Shown here in pieces: positions 26,538 to 33,444 of a stretch of 64,000 nucleotides of DNA. The notes under the pieces are model-generated. The model searched no databases and had not been told where the DNA came from. It was given only the letters and a program-made list of their open reading frames with translations. A program made the translations under genes and the position numbers. Each line of letters opens with the position of its first letter. Position 1 is the first letter of the stretch. The stretch is from the NCBI RefSeq assembly GCF_001696615.3, contig NZ_CP032279.1, positions 2,976,001 to 3,040,000 on the forward strand, in the 5' to 3' direction. The DNA is from Acinetobacter sp. WCHAc010034. GTDB taxonomy: Bacteria; Pseudomonadota; Gammaproteobacteria; Pseudomonadales; Moraxellaceae.

Positions 26538-27030
26538 CTTAATTACCCGCGGCGGACACGATTTGCTGGCCGCTGAATTAAAGCATTTGTGGCACGAACA
26601 GCGGCCGGAAATCACCCAGAAAGTCAACTGGGCGGCCAGCCTGGGCGACCGCTCTGAAAATGCCGATTATCAGTATAATAAGCAGCTGCTGAGGAAAATT
26701 GACCGGCGCGTCCGCTATCTGGGCAAGCGCCTGGAAGAGCTGCGCATTGTCGATTATTCGCCGGAGCAGGCAGGGAAAGTTTACTTTGGCGCCTGGGCCG
26801 ATATTGAAAATGAAGCCGGCGAGCAGCGGACTTTGCGCATTGTCGGCGTGGATGAAATTTATGACCATCATCCGCAGCATGTTTCAATTGATTCGCCGAT
26901 GGCGCGCGCGCTGCTGGGCAAGCAGGTGGATGATGAGGCGGAAGTGCTGACGCCTTCTGGAAAAAAACGATGGTATATCAATGCAATCCGCTATGAGCAG
27001 CCTGAAAATGCGCCGAATTGGCGGCAATGA
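26527..27030 (+). CDS. greB: Transcription elongation factor GreB
   Basis: GreB binds the RNA polymerase secondary channel and stimulates cleavage of backtracked transcripts. From ATG 26527 the 167 residues align with E. coli GreB. The coiled-coil tip is ELKHLWHEQRPEITQKVNWAASLGDRSENADYQYNKQLLRKIDRRVRYLGKRLEEL, including the catalytic acidic pair in GDRSENADYQYNK. The globular domain follows with VYFGAWADIENEAGEQRTLRIVGVDEI and SPMARALLGKQVDDEAEV. The frame is open upstream to 26458, but that extension is not family sequence. The start has no obvious binding site and overlaps a short upstream frame. Confidence 0.95.
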   Translation: MKSNLITRGGHDLLAAELKHLWHEQRPEITQKVNWAASLGDRSENADYQYNKQLLRKIDRRVRYLGKRLEELRIVDYSPEQAGKVYFGAWADIENEAGEQRTLRIVGVDEIYDHHPQHVSIDSPMARALLGKQVDDEAEVLTPSGKKRWYINAIRYEQPENAPNWRQ

Positions 27031-27109
27031 TTTTATTTTGACCAGTTGAAGCGGGAAATGCGGAAAAGTATTTGCCAAACTGCGGTTTTATTTATATTAT
27101 GGCGCACAT

Positions 27110-27199
27110 GGAAGCGTGGCAGAGCGGTTTAATGCACCGGTCTTGAAAACCGACGAGGGCGCGAGTCCTCCGTGAGTTCGAATCTCACCGCTTCCGCCA
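27110..27199 (+). tRNA. tRNA-Ser (anticodon UGA)
   Basis: The acceptor stem GGAAGCG pairs with CGCTTCC. The anticodon loop CTTGAAA gives anticodon TGA. A long variable arm (GGGCGCGAGTCC) follows, then a T arm with GTTCGAATC and an encoded CCA ending at 27199. The 90-base length fits class II tRNA-Ser. A terminator follows at once, then the decayed island. Confidence 0.97.
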
Positions 27200-27207
27200 A
27201 ATATCTA

Positions 27208-27243
27208 AATAAGCCCTTGTTTTTACAAGGGCTTATTTTTTAT
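27208..27243 (+). terminator. Terminator of tRNA-Ser
   Basis: AATAAGCCCTTGT (27208-27220) pairs with ACAAGGGCTTATT (27225-27237) around TTTT, followed by T residues. Confidence 0.9.
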
Positions 27244-27252
27244 CTATAGTTT

Positions 27253-27273
27253 TACCCCACAACCTACCCCACA
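27253..27273. repeat. Tandem 9-mers, possible integrase arm sites at an island edge
   Basis: TACCCCACA occurs at 27253-27261 and 27265-27273, 12 bases apart, just after the tRNA-Ser terminator and at the start of an AT-rich foreign-looking stretch. Short tandem sites of this kind occur near integrase attachment sites beside tRNA genes. No integrase remains, so this is inference. Confidence 0.35.
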
Positions 27274-27434
27274 TAAAACTTTGGATTGGATCAAACTAAA
27301 ACCAACGATATAAGACAGGTTAGGACAGCTGCTTCATTTGGTTTAATATACTTTCATGTTATCGAAGTCTGATTTTATATTGATATTATTCCTTCAATAT
27401 CAGTAATGAAGTATTAAATTGATAAAAAAGGGGA

Positions 27435-27851
27435 ATGGTTTTGAAAAATAAAAGTTATAAAGTGCATGCTAGTCATCAAATGATTACTAGCGTTGCCGAA
27501 ATTTCTGCACTGATAGGTCAATTTTACTTCTATGATTTAAAGTTCGGTGATGATAATCAAATTGCTCAAATAGCAGTAGAAAAATTAATTTATAAAAAAA
27601 TGGCAGAATTACTGAAGAAAATGCTATCGCTTTTCTCCAAAAAATGAATACCTGGAAAGCAGGCAGTTTTGATCACTTTATTGAGGCTGCAAGGCTTTTA
27701 TTTGGAGATGATAGGCTTCAATTTAAACGAGTCAAGTTAGAGAATCTCTTCTTGTTGAGCCTACTGGGATACGTAAAGTTGGATCAACCTATGAAGTTAC
27801 TCCAGATGGGCAAAGAAGGTTTTCTACAATGATTATTAACGGAGGAAATTA
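27435..27851 (+). pseudogene. Frameshifted toxin-like domain (first relic module)
   Basis: Three overlapping frames join into one protein if two single-base losses are assumed. The first frame (27435 on) reaches EKLIYKK at an A7 run (27594-27600). One base more gives NGRITEENAIAFLQKMNTWKAGSFDHFIEAARLLFGDDRLQFKRV. A second shift near 27735 leads to RESLLVEPTGIRKVGSTYEVTPDGQRRF and ends at TAA 27849-27851. That stop is 2 bases before the next gene, the usual layout of a toxin followed by its immunity gene. The toxin family is not recognised. Its AT-rich codons differ sharply from core genes nearby. Confidence 0.5.
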
Positions 27852-27853
27852 AA

Positions 27854-28192
27854 GTGTTAGATGTTAAAATCCCAAGTTGTGAAGACTTTATATCTATATT
27901 CGGCTGTAGTTGTGATATAGATAATGATTTTGTTCAATCAATCAAATTTGAAGATGCTGAAAATAATATTTTAAATATTAAGATAGGGCTTATTGATAAT
28001 AGTGTGAGAGTAATTTTATTAAGTAATTCAAATAAAATTATTAATGATATCTATTTAGAGTCTTTACAGAATTTGGAAATAAATGAAGAAACACAAAAAT
28101 TAAAAATTATTTTTAACTCTTCCTATAAAATTATACTAGAAATCAATTTATGGGAAGTTTTTGAAATAAATATAAGTGGAATGGTTTATTAA
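27854..28192 (+). CDS. Probable immunity protein of the first relic module
   Basis: This 112-residue, acidic, AT-rich gene starts at GTG 27854 with a strong GGAGG site 9 bases upstream, just after the broken toxin-like frame. The protein (LDVKIPSCEDFISIFGCSCDIDND...) has no signal peptide or membrane segment and looks like a small beta-rich cytoplasmic protein. I do not recognise the family. The immunity role is inferred from size, charge, codon usage and position directly after a toxin relic and before a second such module. An intact immunity gene beside a dead toxin is common in CDI remnants. Confidence 0.5.
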   Translation: MLDVKIPSCEDFISIFGCSCDIDNDFVQSIKFEDAENNILNIKIGLIDNSVRVILLSNSNKIINDIYLESLQNLEINEETQKLKIIFNSSYKIILEINLWEVFEINISGMVY

Positions 28193-28195
28193 TTA

Positions 28196-28301
28196 ACCCC
28201 AATTTTGTTTAAGCCAATGATTCTATGATCTGAATTGTTGGCTTATTCTGATACTTTAATTGATATGCACATAAAGACGCATAGATCCTGCTTAAAAAGC
28301 C
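28196..28301 (-). mobile_element. Transposase C-terminal remnant, copy 1
   Basis: The minus strand reads FLSRIYASLCAYQLKYQNKPTIQIIESLA and stops at TAA (28211-28209). It matches by eye, at roughly 85-90 percent of bases, the tail of a longer fragment at 29474-29645. Only about 30 codons remain, and the fragment abuts the toxin relic beginning at 28302. It looks like the end of a DDE transposase; the family is uncertain. Confidence 0.55.
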
Positions 28302-28606
28302 GTTGCAGGATATAACTATGTTCCTAAAACACTTAACTCTTCAAATACAAACATTGCTAACTCTCATTTGAATGAATATAAGTCGGAATTAGGACTGGCT
28401 AATCAGATCGTAGCGAAAAAAGGTCAAGTAGAGTTAAAGCAGTAGCTGAAGCTTTAGAAGCTATCGAAATGTCAAACTTACCGAGTAGTGTAAAACAAAC
28501 TGCTTTAAGTAATCTTAGAGTTTACACATTTACTATCTATACTGTTGCCACAGGCAATTCTAAAAATTCCGTAATGTTTAATTGCATTAATAAAATATGT
28601 AAATAA
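28302..28606 (+). pseudogene. Internally deleted CdiA-type toxin C-terminus (second relic module)
   Basis: The first half reads NSHLNEYKSELGLANQIVAKKGQVELKQ and stops at 28443-28445. The second half, in another frame, reads KAVAEALEAIEMSNLPSSVKQTALSNL and later ATGNSKNSVMFNC before TAA at 28604-28606. Both halves resemble the two ends of a CDI nuclease domain: an entry motif of NSHL-E-SE-LAN type and a closing ALSNL segment. The catalytic middle appears to be missing. The stop is 2 bases before the next gene. The family resemblance is from memory; the loss of the centre is inferred. Confidence 0.6.
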
Positions 28607-28608
28607 TT

Positions 28609-29388
28609 TTGAGTAAAAAAATGGTGTTTGACCCAAAACGGAAGAAAGAAATTTTTTATGAGTTTAAGCTTAATTACATGGAAAATGAGTCGAAAATATT
28701 TGATAGGGCAAAACCAATGGGTAATATTGCTCTACATTTGTTAGATGATATTATTTCGGGAATGTTAGTTCAATTAAAAAATGAAGTAGAAATATATTTA
28801 CCAATAGTTCATAAGTGGTTAGATTTTTCAATTGAACGTAATGAAAAATTTGGTGAAGGCGATGATCTCTTATTCTATCATGCGCAACTTTTTAGGGGTA
28901 AAGCTTTAACTTCATGGGTCTCTGATAATATCAATGAACCACTTTATTGGGAAAAGGCACGATTATTATGGTCCAATTTTGATGATTCTAGTCGATCTGT
29001 CTATTCGAAAAGTAAGTATAAAACTGAGTTTCTAGATGATTATCTCCAGTTATGTTTGCAATCTGATAATTATTTTGAAGGCATTAGTCGTTTTGAAAAA
29101 TATTATGGTAAGAAAAATATTTACATAAATAGAAAAATGACTCCACGAGAATATGGTTATTTATTATGTATGAATCATTTTGAGCCTAAGTATAGTAAGG
29201 AAGAGTTAGTATTGGCAGGAGAAAAAATGCTCATTAAATATATGAGCGAACCTTGGTTGAACATGGGTTTATATAGTTATGCTGCAACTTGGTTGAAAAT
29301 TGTATATTGGGATAATGGCGATACACAGAATGTTTTCGATACTATTTGTAAAGCATATAATTGTTGTCCAGATATAAAAGCTATATAA
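28609..29388 (+). CDS. Probable CDI-type immunity protein of the second relic module
   Basis: This 259-residue, Lys- and acid-rich cytoplasmic protein starts at TTG 28609, directly behind the broken toxin. Visible parts are a helical N-terminus (KEIFYEFKLNYMENESKIFDRAKPMG), EIYLPIVHKWLDFSIERNEKFGEGDD in the middle and MTPREYGYLLCMNHFEPKYSKEELVLAGEK later. This aromatic and helical composition is frequent in immunity proteins, some with DUF1910/DUF1911-like folds, but I cannot name the family. The frame is intact although the toxin is dead. Codon usage is very AT-rich, unlike the core genes, which points to horizontal origin. Confidence 0.55.
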   Translation: MSKKMVFDPKRKKEIFYEFKLNYMENESKIFDRAKPMGNIALHLLDDIISGMLVQLKNEVEIYLPIVHKWLDFSIERNEKFGEGDDLLFYHAQLFRGKALTSWVSDNINEPLYWEKARLLWSNFDDSSRSVYSKSKYKTEFLDDYLQLCLQSDNYFEGISRFEKYYGKKNIYINRKMTPREYGYLLCMNHFEPKYSKEELVLAGEKMLIKYMSEPWLNMGLYSYAATWLKIVYWDNGDTQNVFDTICKAYNCCPDIKAI

Positions 29389-29473
29389 ATGTGATGCGAC
29401 TTATATTAGCTAAAATCTGATCTGACAGTTCCCCATTTTTAATTACGCCTCATTTTCTTTAACTCAATCCTAC

Positions 29474-29645
29474 TTAAGCCAATGATTTCATGATCTGAAT
29501 TATTGGCTTATTCTGATGCCTTGATTGATATGTACATAACGAGGCATAGATCCCGCTTAAAAAGCTAGCAATACTGCAAGCTTTACTCGTCACTAAATTG
29601 TATTGTCCTTTCAATAAGCTGAATAACGTTTCTATTTTATTACCT
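29474..29645 (-). mobile_element. Transposase C-terminal remnant, copy 2
   Basis: The minus strand reads NKIETLFSLLKGQYNLVTSKACS, then FLSGIYASLCTYQSRHQNKPIIQIMKSLA, and ends at TAA (29476-29474). The K-I-E-T-L-F-S-L-L-K motif is typical of the last helix of DDE transposases around the catalytic Glu. The frame runs on to about 29692, but beyond 29645 the plus strand is CdiA sequence, so the junction is near there. Its last ~95 bases repeat copy 1 at 28206-28301. Confidence 0.6.
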
Positions 29646-29649
29646 GGCA

Positions 29650-29889
29650 GCAGCCATGCGTGACTGCATGACCATTGCAGTGACAGGAGCATTGGGGCAA
29701 ACCGATGTTCAGGCAGCTACAAATGTGCTCGCATCATATGCTGCTCAGTAGATTGGTGAAAAGTATCTTGGGGAAGGCAAGAACGCCGCAGCACAAATGG
29801 CATCACATGCTATATTGGGCGCAGCCGTGGCTTATGTAAATGTGGGCAGTGTTCCTTTTATCAGGCCTACTGCCCAAGCCGCAGGCTGA
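29650..29889 (+). pseudogene. CdiA (filamentous hemagglutinin) pre-toxin fragment
   Basis: One frame reads AVTGALGQTDVQAATNVLASYAAQ, a TAG stop (29749-29751), then IGEKYLGEGKNAAAQMASHAILGAAVAYVNVGS, and ends at TGA 29887-29889. This is the Ala-rich region just before the toxin domain in CdiA proteins, where TDLQAATN-APYAA and ASHAILGA-AYVNGG-like strings are typical. No CdiA start, TPS domain or CdiB remains. The fragment directly abuts transposase remnant 2. It is a decayed remnant, not a gene. Confidence 0.7.
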
Positions 29890-29992
29890 ATTTATGACGC
29901 ATGAAAAGCTTTATCTTTTAACTCTTGATGCGGTGAAGCCATTCCGCTGTTAAAAGCGCTATCATAAGCGCATTAACGTTTTGGAATGCATT

Positions 29993-31060
29993 ATGAAAAT
30001 CGTCGCAGATGAAAATCTGGCATTTACCGATTACTTCTTTGCTGAGTTTGGTGAAATCCGCCAGGCAGCGGGTCGCATGCTCAGCCATGCCGATGTGCAG
30101 GATGCCGGCGCGCTGCTGGTGCGCTCAGTGACGAAAGTCAATCAGGCGCTGATTCAGCATACGGCGCTTGAATTTGTCGGCAGCGCCACCATCGGCACAG
30201 ACCATTTGGACATTGCCGCGCTGCAGCGGCAGGGCATTGCATGGTCAAATGCGCCCGGCTGCAATGCGCAGGCGGTTGCGGAATATGTGATTGCTGCGCT
30301 GCTGCATTTAAGGCCGGAGCTGCTGGATGCCGGCCAAAGCTTCAGCTTAGGCATTGTTGGCTTGGGCAATGTCGGTTCGCGCTTAGCAGCTATGGCCAAG
30401 CTGCTGGGCTGGAATGTCATCGGCTATGACCCCTATGTGCAGCTGGAAGGCCTGCAGCAGCCGGCATTCGATGAGCTGCTGGCGCAGGCGGATGCAGTTT
30501 CCATCCATGTGCCCTTGACCCAAACGGGCGCGCATCCGACCTATCATTTAATCAATGCGGACGCTTTGGCGAAAATGAAGCCTGAGGCCATCCTGATCAA
30601 TTCCGCGCGCGGCCCGGTAGTGGCTGAGGCTGACCTGATTGCGGACATTCAGCGCACCCGGCGCCGCGCTGTGCTGGATGTGTTCGAGCATGAGCCTGAA
30701 ATTTCAGAAGAGCTGCTCAGCCTCATCAGCTTAGTGACGCCGCATATTGCCGGCTACAGCCTGGAAGGCAAGGCGCGCGGCACGCAGATGATTTATGAAG
30801 CGTTCTGCAAAACTTTCGCTAAAGATGCAGTCAAGCGGTTTGAAACGCAGCTGCCGGCCTGCGCACAGTACTTCCAGCATCAGGATTTGAAAACCGCCTT
30901 ACAGCGCCATCTCAAGCAGATTTATGATATTGCGCAGGATGATCAGAACCTGCGCGCCTGCCTGAAAGGCGGCAAAGTCGATCAAAAAGCCTTTGATCAT
31001 TTACGCAAAACTTATCCCTTGCGCCGCGAATGGGCTGCGCATGGAGGGCCTAAAGCATGA
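29993..31060 (+). CDS. pdxB: Erythronate-4-phosphate dehydrogenase PdxB
   Basis: PdxB oxidises 4-phosphoerythronate in the DXP-dependent pyridoxal phosphate pathway. From ATG 29993 the 355 residues show the start MKIVADENLAFTDYFFAEFGEIR. The D-isomer 2-hydroxyacid dehydrogenase fold follows, with NAD motif LGIVGLGNVGSRLAAMAKLLGWNVIGYDP, catalytic Arg in INSARGPVV, and acid/His residues in DVFEHEPE and TPHIAGYSLEGKARG. A PdxB-specific C-terminal region follows. A TTG four codons upstream is less likely. The stop overlaps the next start (ATGA at 31057), so pdxB and epmA are co-transcribed. Confidence 0.93.
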   Translation: MKIVADENLAFTDYFFAEFGEIRQAAGRMLSHADVQDAGALLVRSVTKVNQALIQHTALEFVGSATIGTDHLDIAALQRQGIAWSNAPGCNAQAVAEYVIAALLHLRPELLDAGQSFSLGIVGLGNVGSRLAAMAKLLGWNVIGYDPYVQLEGLQQPAFDELLAQADAVSIHVPLTQTGAHPTYHLINADALAKMKPEAILINSARGPVVAEADLIADIQRTRRRAVLDVFEHEPEISEELLSLISLVTPHIAGYSLEGKARGTQMIYEAFCKTFAKDAVKRFETQLPACAQYFQHQDLKTALQRHLKQIYDIAQDDQNLRACLKGGKVDQKAFDHLRKTYPLRREWAAHGGPKA

Positions 31061-32040
31061 GCCAGCCTAAGTTTGACTATCAGCCTACCTGCAGCCTGAA
31101 TGCGCTGCGGGCGCGGGCAAAAATGTATGCGCAAATCCGCCAGTTTTTTGCGGAACGCAGCGTGCTGGAAGTGGAAACTCCGGTTTTGTCGCAGGCCGGC
31201 GTGACCGATGTGCATTTGGCCTCGGTGCAGGCGCAGCGCCATGTGCTGGGCAAGCGCCAAACCCATTATTTGCAGACTTCGCCTGAATTCGCCATGAAGC
31301 GCCTGCTGGCCAGCGGCAGCGGGCCGATTTACCAGATCTGCAAAGTGTTCCGCGATGATGAGCATGGCCGCAAGCACAACAGCGAGTTCAGCATGCTGGA
31401 ATGGTACCGCCCTGGGTTCAGCCTGAAAGATTTAATGCATGAAGTGGCCGATCTGCTGAATGCGGTTTTAGCGCAGCGCTTTGGCCAAGTCCGCCCGGCC
31501 ATTTTGAGCTATAAGCATGCCTTTATGGACCGGCTGGATCTCAACCCGCTGCAGGCCAGCTTAAAAGAGCTGAAGGACTGCTGCAGCCGCGTAGGCCTGA
31601 ATCTGGATTTAGGCGATGACCGCCTTGGCTATATGGATTTGCTGTTCTCGCATGTTGTCGAGCCGAGCCTGGGCTTTGATGCTCCGGTTTTCTTAACGGA
31701 TTTTCCGCCTGAACTGGCGTCATTGGCGAAGACCCGCAGCGATGAAGACGGCGAACTGGTTGCAGCCCGTTTTGAGCTGTACATTGAGGGCTTGGAGCTG
31801 GCGAATGCCTATGATGAGCTGATTGACGCCGAGGTGCTGCGCTCGCGCTTTGCCGCGGACAATGCTGAGCGGGCAAAGCTGGGCCTGCATGTGATGCCGG
31901 TTGATGAATATTTACTGGCCGCCTTGCCGCAGATGCCTGAATGTTCAGGCATTGCTTTAGGTGTGGATCGTTTGTTAATGATTGCAGCTGAGCAAATGCG
32001 CCTGGATCGGGTGATTGCCTTCCCGGCGGACAGGTCTTAA
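31057..32040 (+). CDS. epmA: Elongation factor P beta-lysine ligase EpmA (PoxA/GenX)
   Basis: EpmA is a truncated class II lysyl-tRNA synthetase homolog that attaches (R)-beta-lysine to EF-P. This helps ribosomes through polyproline stretches. The 327 residues lack the anticodon-binding domain. Class II motifs are present: FFAERSVLEVETPVLSQAGVTD, then LQTSPEFAMKRLLASGSGPIYQICKVFRDDEHGRKHNSEFSMLEWYRPG, and a C-terminal GIALGVDRLLMI. ELYIEGLELANAYDELIDAEVL is typical of the family. It overlaps pdxB by four bases. The modification also needs EpmB and EF-P, which are not in this window. Confidence 0.94.
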   Translation: MSQPKFDYQPTCSLNALRARAKMYAQIRQFFAERSVLEVETPVLSQAGVTDVHLASVQAQRHVLGKRQTHYLQTSPEFAMKRLLASGSGPIYQICKVFRDDEHGRKHNSEFSMLEWYRPGFSLKDLMHEVADLLNAVLAQRFGQVRPAILSYKHAFMDRLDLNPLQASLKELKDCCSRVGLNLDLGDDRLGYMDLLFSHVVEPSLGFDAPVFLTDFPPELASLAKTRSDEDGELVAARFELYIEGLELANAYDELIDAEVLRSRFAADNAERAKLGLHVMPVDEYLLAALPQMPECSGIALGVDRLLMIAAEQMRLDRVIAFPADRS

Positions 32041-32049
32041 ATGCAAAAT

Positions 32050-32069
32050 CCCCCGGAATATTCCGGGGG
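32050..32069. terminator. Palindromic terminator after epmA
   Basis: CCCCCGGAATATTCCGGGGG is a perfect 20-base palindrome. The better U-tract (ATTTTG) lies on the minus strand, so it mainly serves the NERD gene, but it can also stall the epmA transcript. Confidence 0.65.
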
Positions 32070-32103
32070 ACTGCATGCCGAGCTGCCAGCTGCCTGAGCC
32101 GGG

Positions 32104-32949
32104 TCAGCCAAAGAACAGCTTCAGGATATAAAACGGCCCCTGGCCGCTGCCCTGCATGCCGGATGCGATGTTGAATGCAATGAATAAGGCAATTCCGACG
32201 GTCGCGAAAAAAGCCAGATATGCACTGCTGAAAGAGGGCAGTTCGCGTTCAGCCTGCCGGCTTAAGCTGTGCTTCAGCGCAATTGACGGCCGGCTTTGAT
32301 TTGCCGCGCTCAGGCTTGATGCGCCCGTTTCATCTGCAAGCGGATAGCGGATATCGCGCGGGGCTTGCGTCTGATTCCATTCATGCTTCTTTAATTTCAG
32401 CCTGCCGATCAGATATTCAATATCATCTTCCGCCAGCGAAATCCCGGAACTGCTGATATTCATCAGCGCGTCAGCCGCATGGGGAATATCGGTCACATAA
32501 AACCATTTTTTCACGTTGTTCGACAACTCAATATTTCTGGAATGAAGCTCATTGAAAATGATGCATCCGGAAATAAAGCCCAGATTCTGGCTAGTGAAAA
32601 TGCCCTGCGCTTTAAACCACTCCAGTACCGCAAATTTATTCTTGCGGATTTGCACAAAGGGGTTGATCTGGCTTCCGCCCAAAACTGGTGTGCTGGCGTC
32701 AATCAGCCATTCGCCATTTTCCGCGCCTGTTAAGCTGCCGGAGTAATTTTTTAAATCGATGACGATAATTGCATGGCGGGTAAATGCAATCGCATCAACT
32801 TCCTGCCCGCTCCACATGGTGTTGTAAAAGACATAAATCCAGTCATCGCTGTATTGCCAATTCAGCTTCAGCTGGCAAAGCAGGTCGTTGAACATGATCT
32901 GTTCATTTTTATGCTGGCTGTAATCGCCGTAATATGCGTGTATGGTCAT
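32104..32949 (-). CDS. NERD-domain (nuclease-related) membrane-anchored protein
   Basis: This 281-residue protein has an N-terminal NERD domain (about 15-115). The PD-(D/E)XK-like core is visible as SGQEVDAIAF, then IIVIDLKNYSGSL, giving D...D-x-K residues like those of restriction-type nucleases. A linker rich in Ser and Ala follows (about 190-240). A C-terminal membrane helix (about 250-268, YLAFFATVGIALFIAFNIA) would tether the domain to the inner membrane. Its start is 2 bases after the stop of the zinc-ribbon gene, so they form an operon. Nuclease activity is not proven for the family. Confidence 0.75.
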   Translation of the reverse strand: MTIHAYYGDYSQHKNEQIMFNDLLCQLKLNWQYSDDWIYVFYNTMWSGQEVDAIAFTRHAIIVIDLKNYSGSLTGAENGEWLIDASTPVLGGSQINPFVQIRKNKFAVLEWFKAQGIFTSQNLGFISGCIIFNELHSRNIELSNNVKKWFYVTDIPHAADALMNISSSGISLAEDDIEYLIGRLKLKKHEWNQTQAPRDIRYPLADETGASSLSAANQSRPSIALKHSLSRQAERELPSFSSAYLAFFATVGIALFIAFNIASGMQGSGQGPFYILKLFFG

Positions 32950-32951
32950 GA

Positions 32952-33338
32952 TTAGCGCTCATCCGTATAAAAAAGGACTTCGCCGCAGTTTGCGCAGTAG
33001 TTGCAGACTTTATAGCTGTGGTTTTTGACCAGATAGCGGTTAATCTGCCTGCTTTTGCAGGCATAGCACTGGAAAATATTTGAAGAAAGCGCGGCTTGAG
33101 GATGGCTCTTTTTATACCAGTCCAGAGACTGGTAATTGTAAAGCAGCCGGTTTTTCTGCGATTTTATGCCGGCGATAGTTGATTCATAGCAGATTTTAAC
33201 GCCGCTGAGGAAGAATACGCCTCCCCAGATCAGAAAGAACAGGCCTGAGCTTTGATTCAGGACAAAATTGTAAATCAGCGCTGTGGCGCCGATGATGATA
33301 AATATGCTTGAAAAGATGCAAGCGCCGATCATGTGCAT
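32952..33338 (-). CDS. Membrane protein with a C-terminal zinc ribbon
   Basis: This 128-residue protein has two membrane helices (about 4-26 and 31-48). The cytoplasmic tail holds paired cysteines CYAC and CNYC-ANC (about 90-115), which suggests a zinc ribbon. A second in-frame ATG at 33332 is possible. It lies directly upstream of the NERD-domain gene with a 2-base gap. The co-transcribed pair combines a zinc ribbon and a nuclease-like domain, both membrane-tethered. I do not recognise a named family. Confidence 0.65.
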   Translation of the reverse strand: MHMIGACIFSSIFIIIGATALIYNFVLNQSSGLFFLIWGGVFFLSGVKICYESTIAGIKSQKNRLLYNYQSLDWYKKSHPQAALSSNIFQCYACKSRQINRYLVKNHSYKVCNYCANCGEVLFYTDER

Positions 33339-33444
33339 TGATTATTCGCCCCCGATATATTTTATGTATAAAAATCCGGTGCGGCCATTCAGCCGCACTT
33401 CTCATTAGAAAGTATTAAGTTTTAGATTGGAGCTTTGAAATATA

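Noticed and set aside
29474..29692. 72-codon minus-strand frame as a real gene
   Set aside because: Only its last ~57 codons are transposase-like. The beginning is antisense to the CdiA fragment and there is no start signal.
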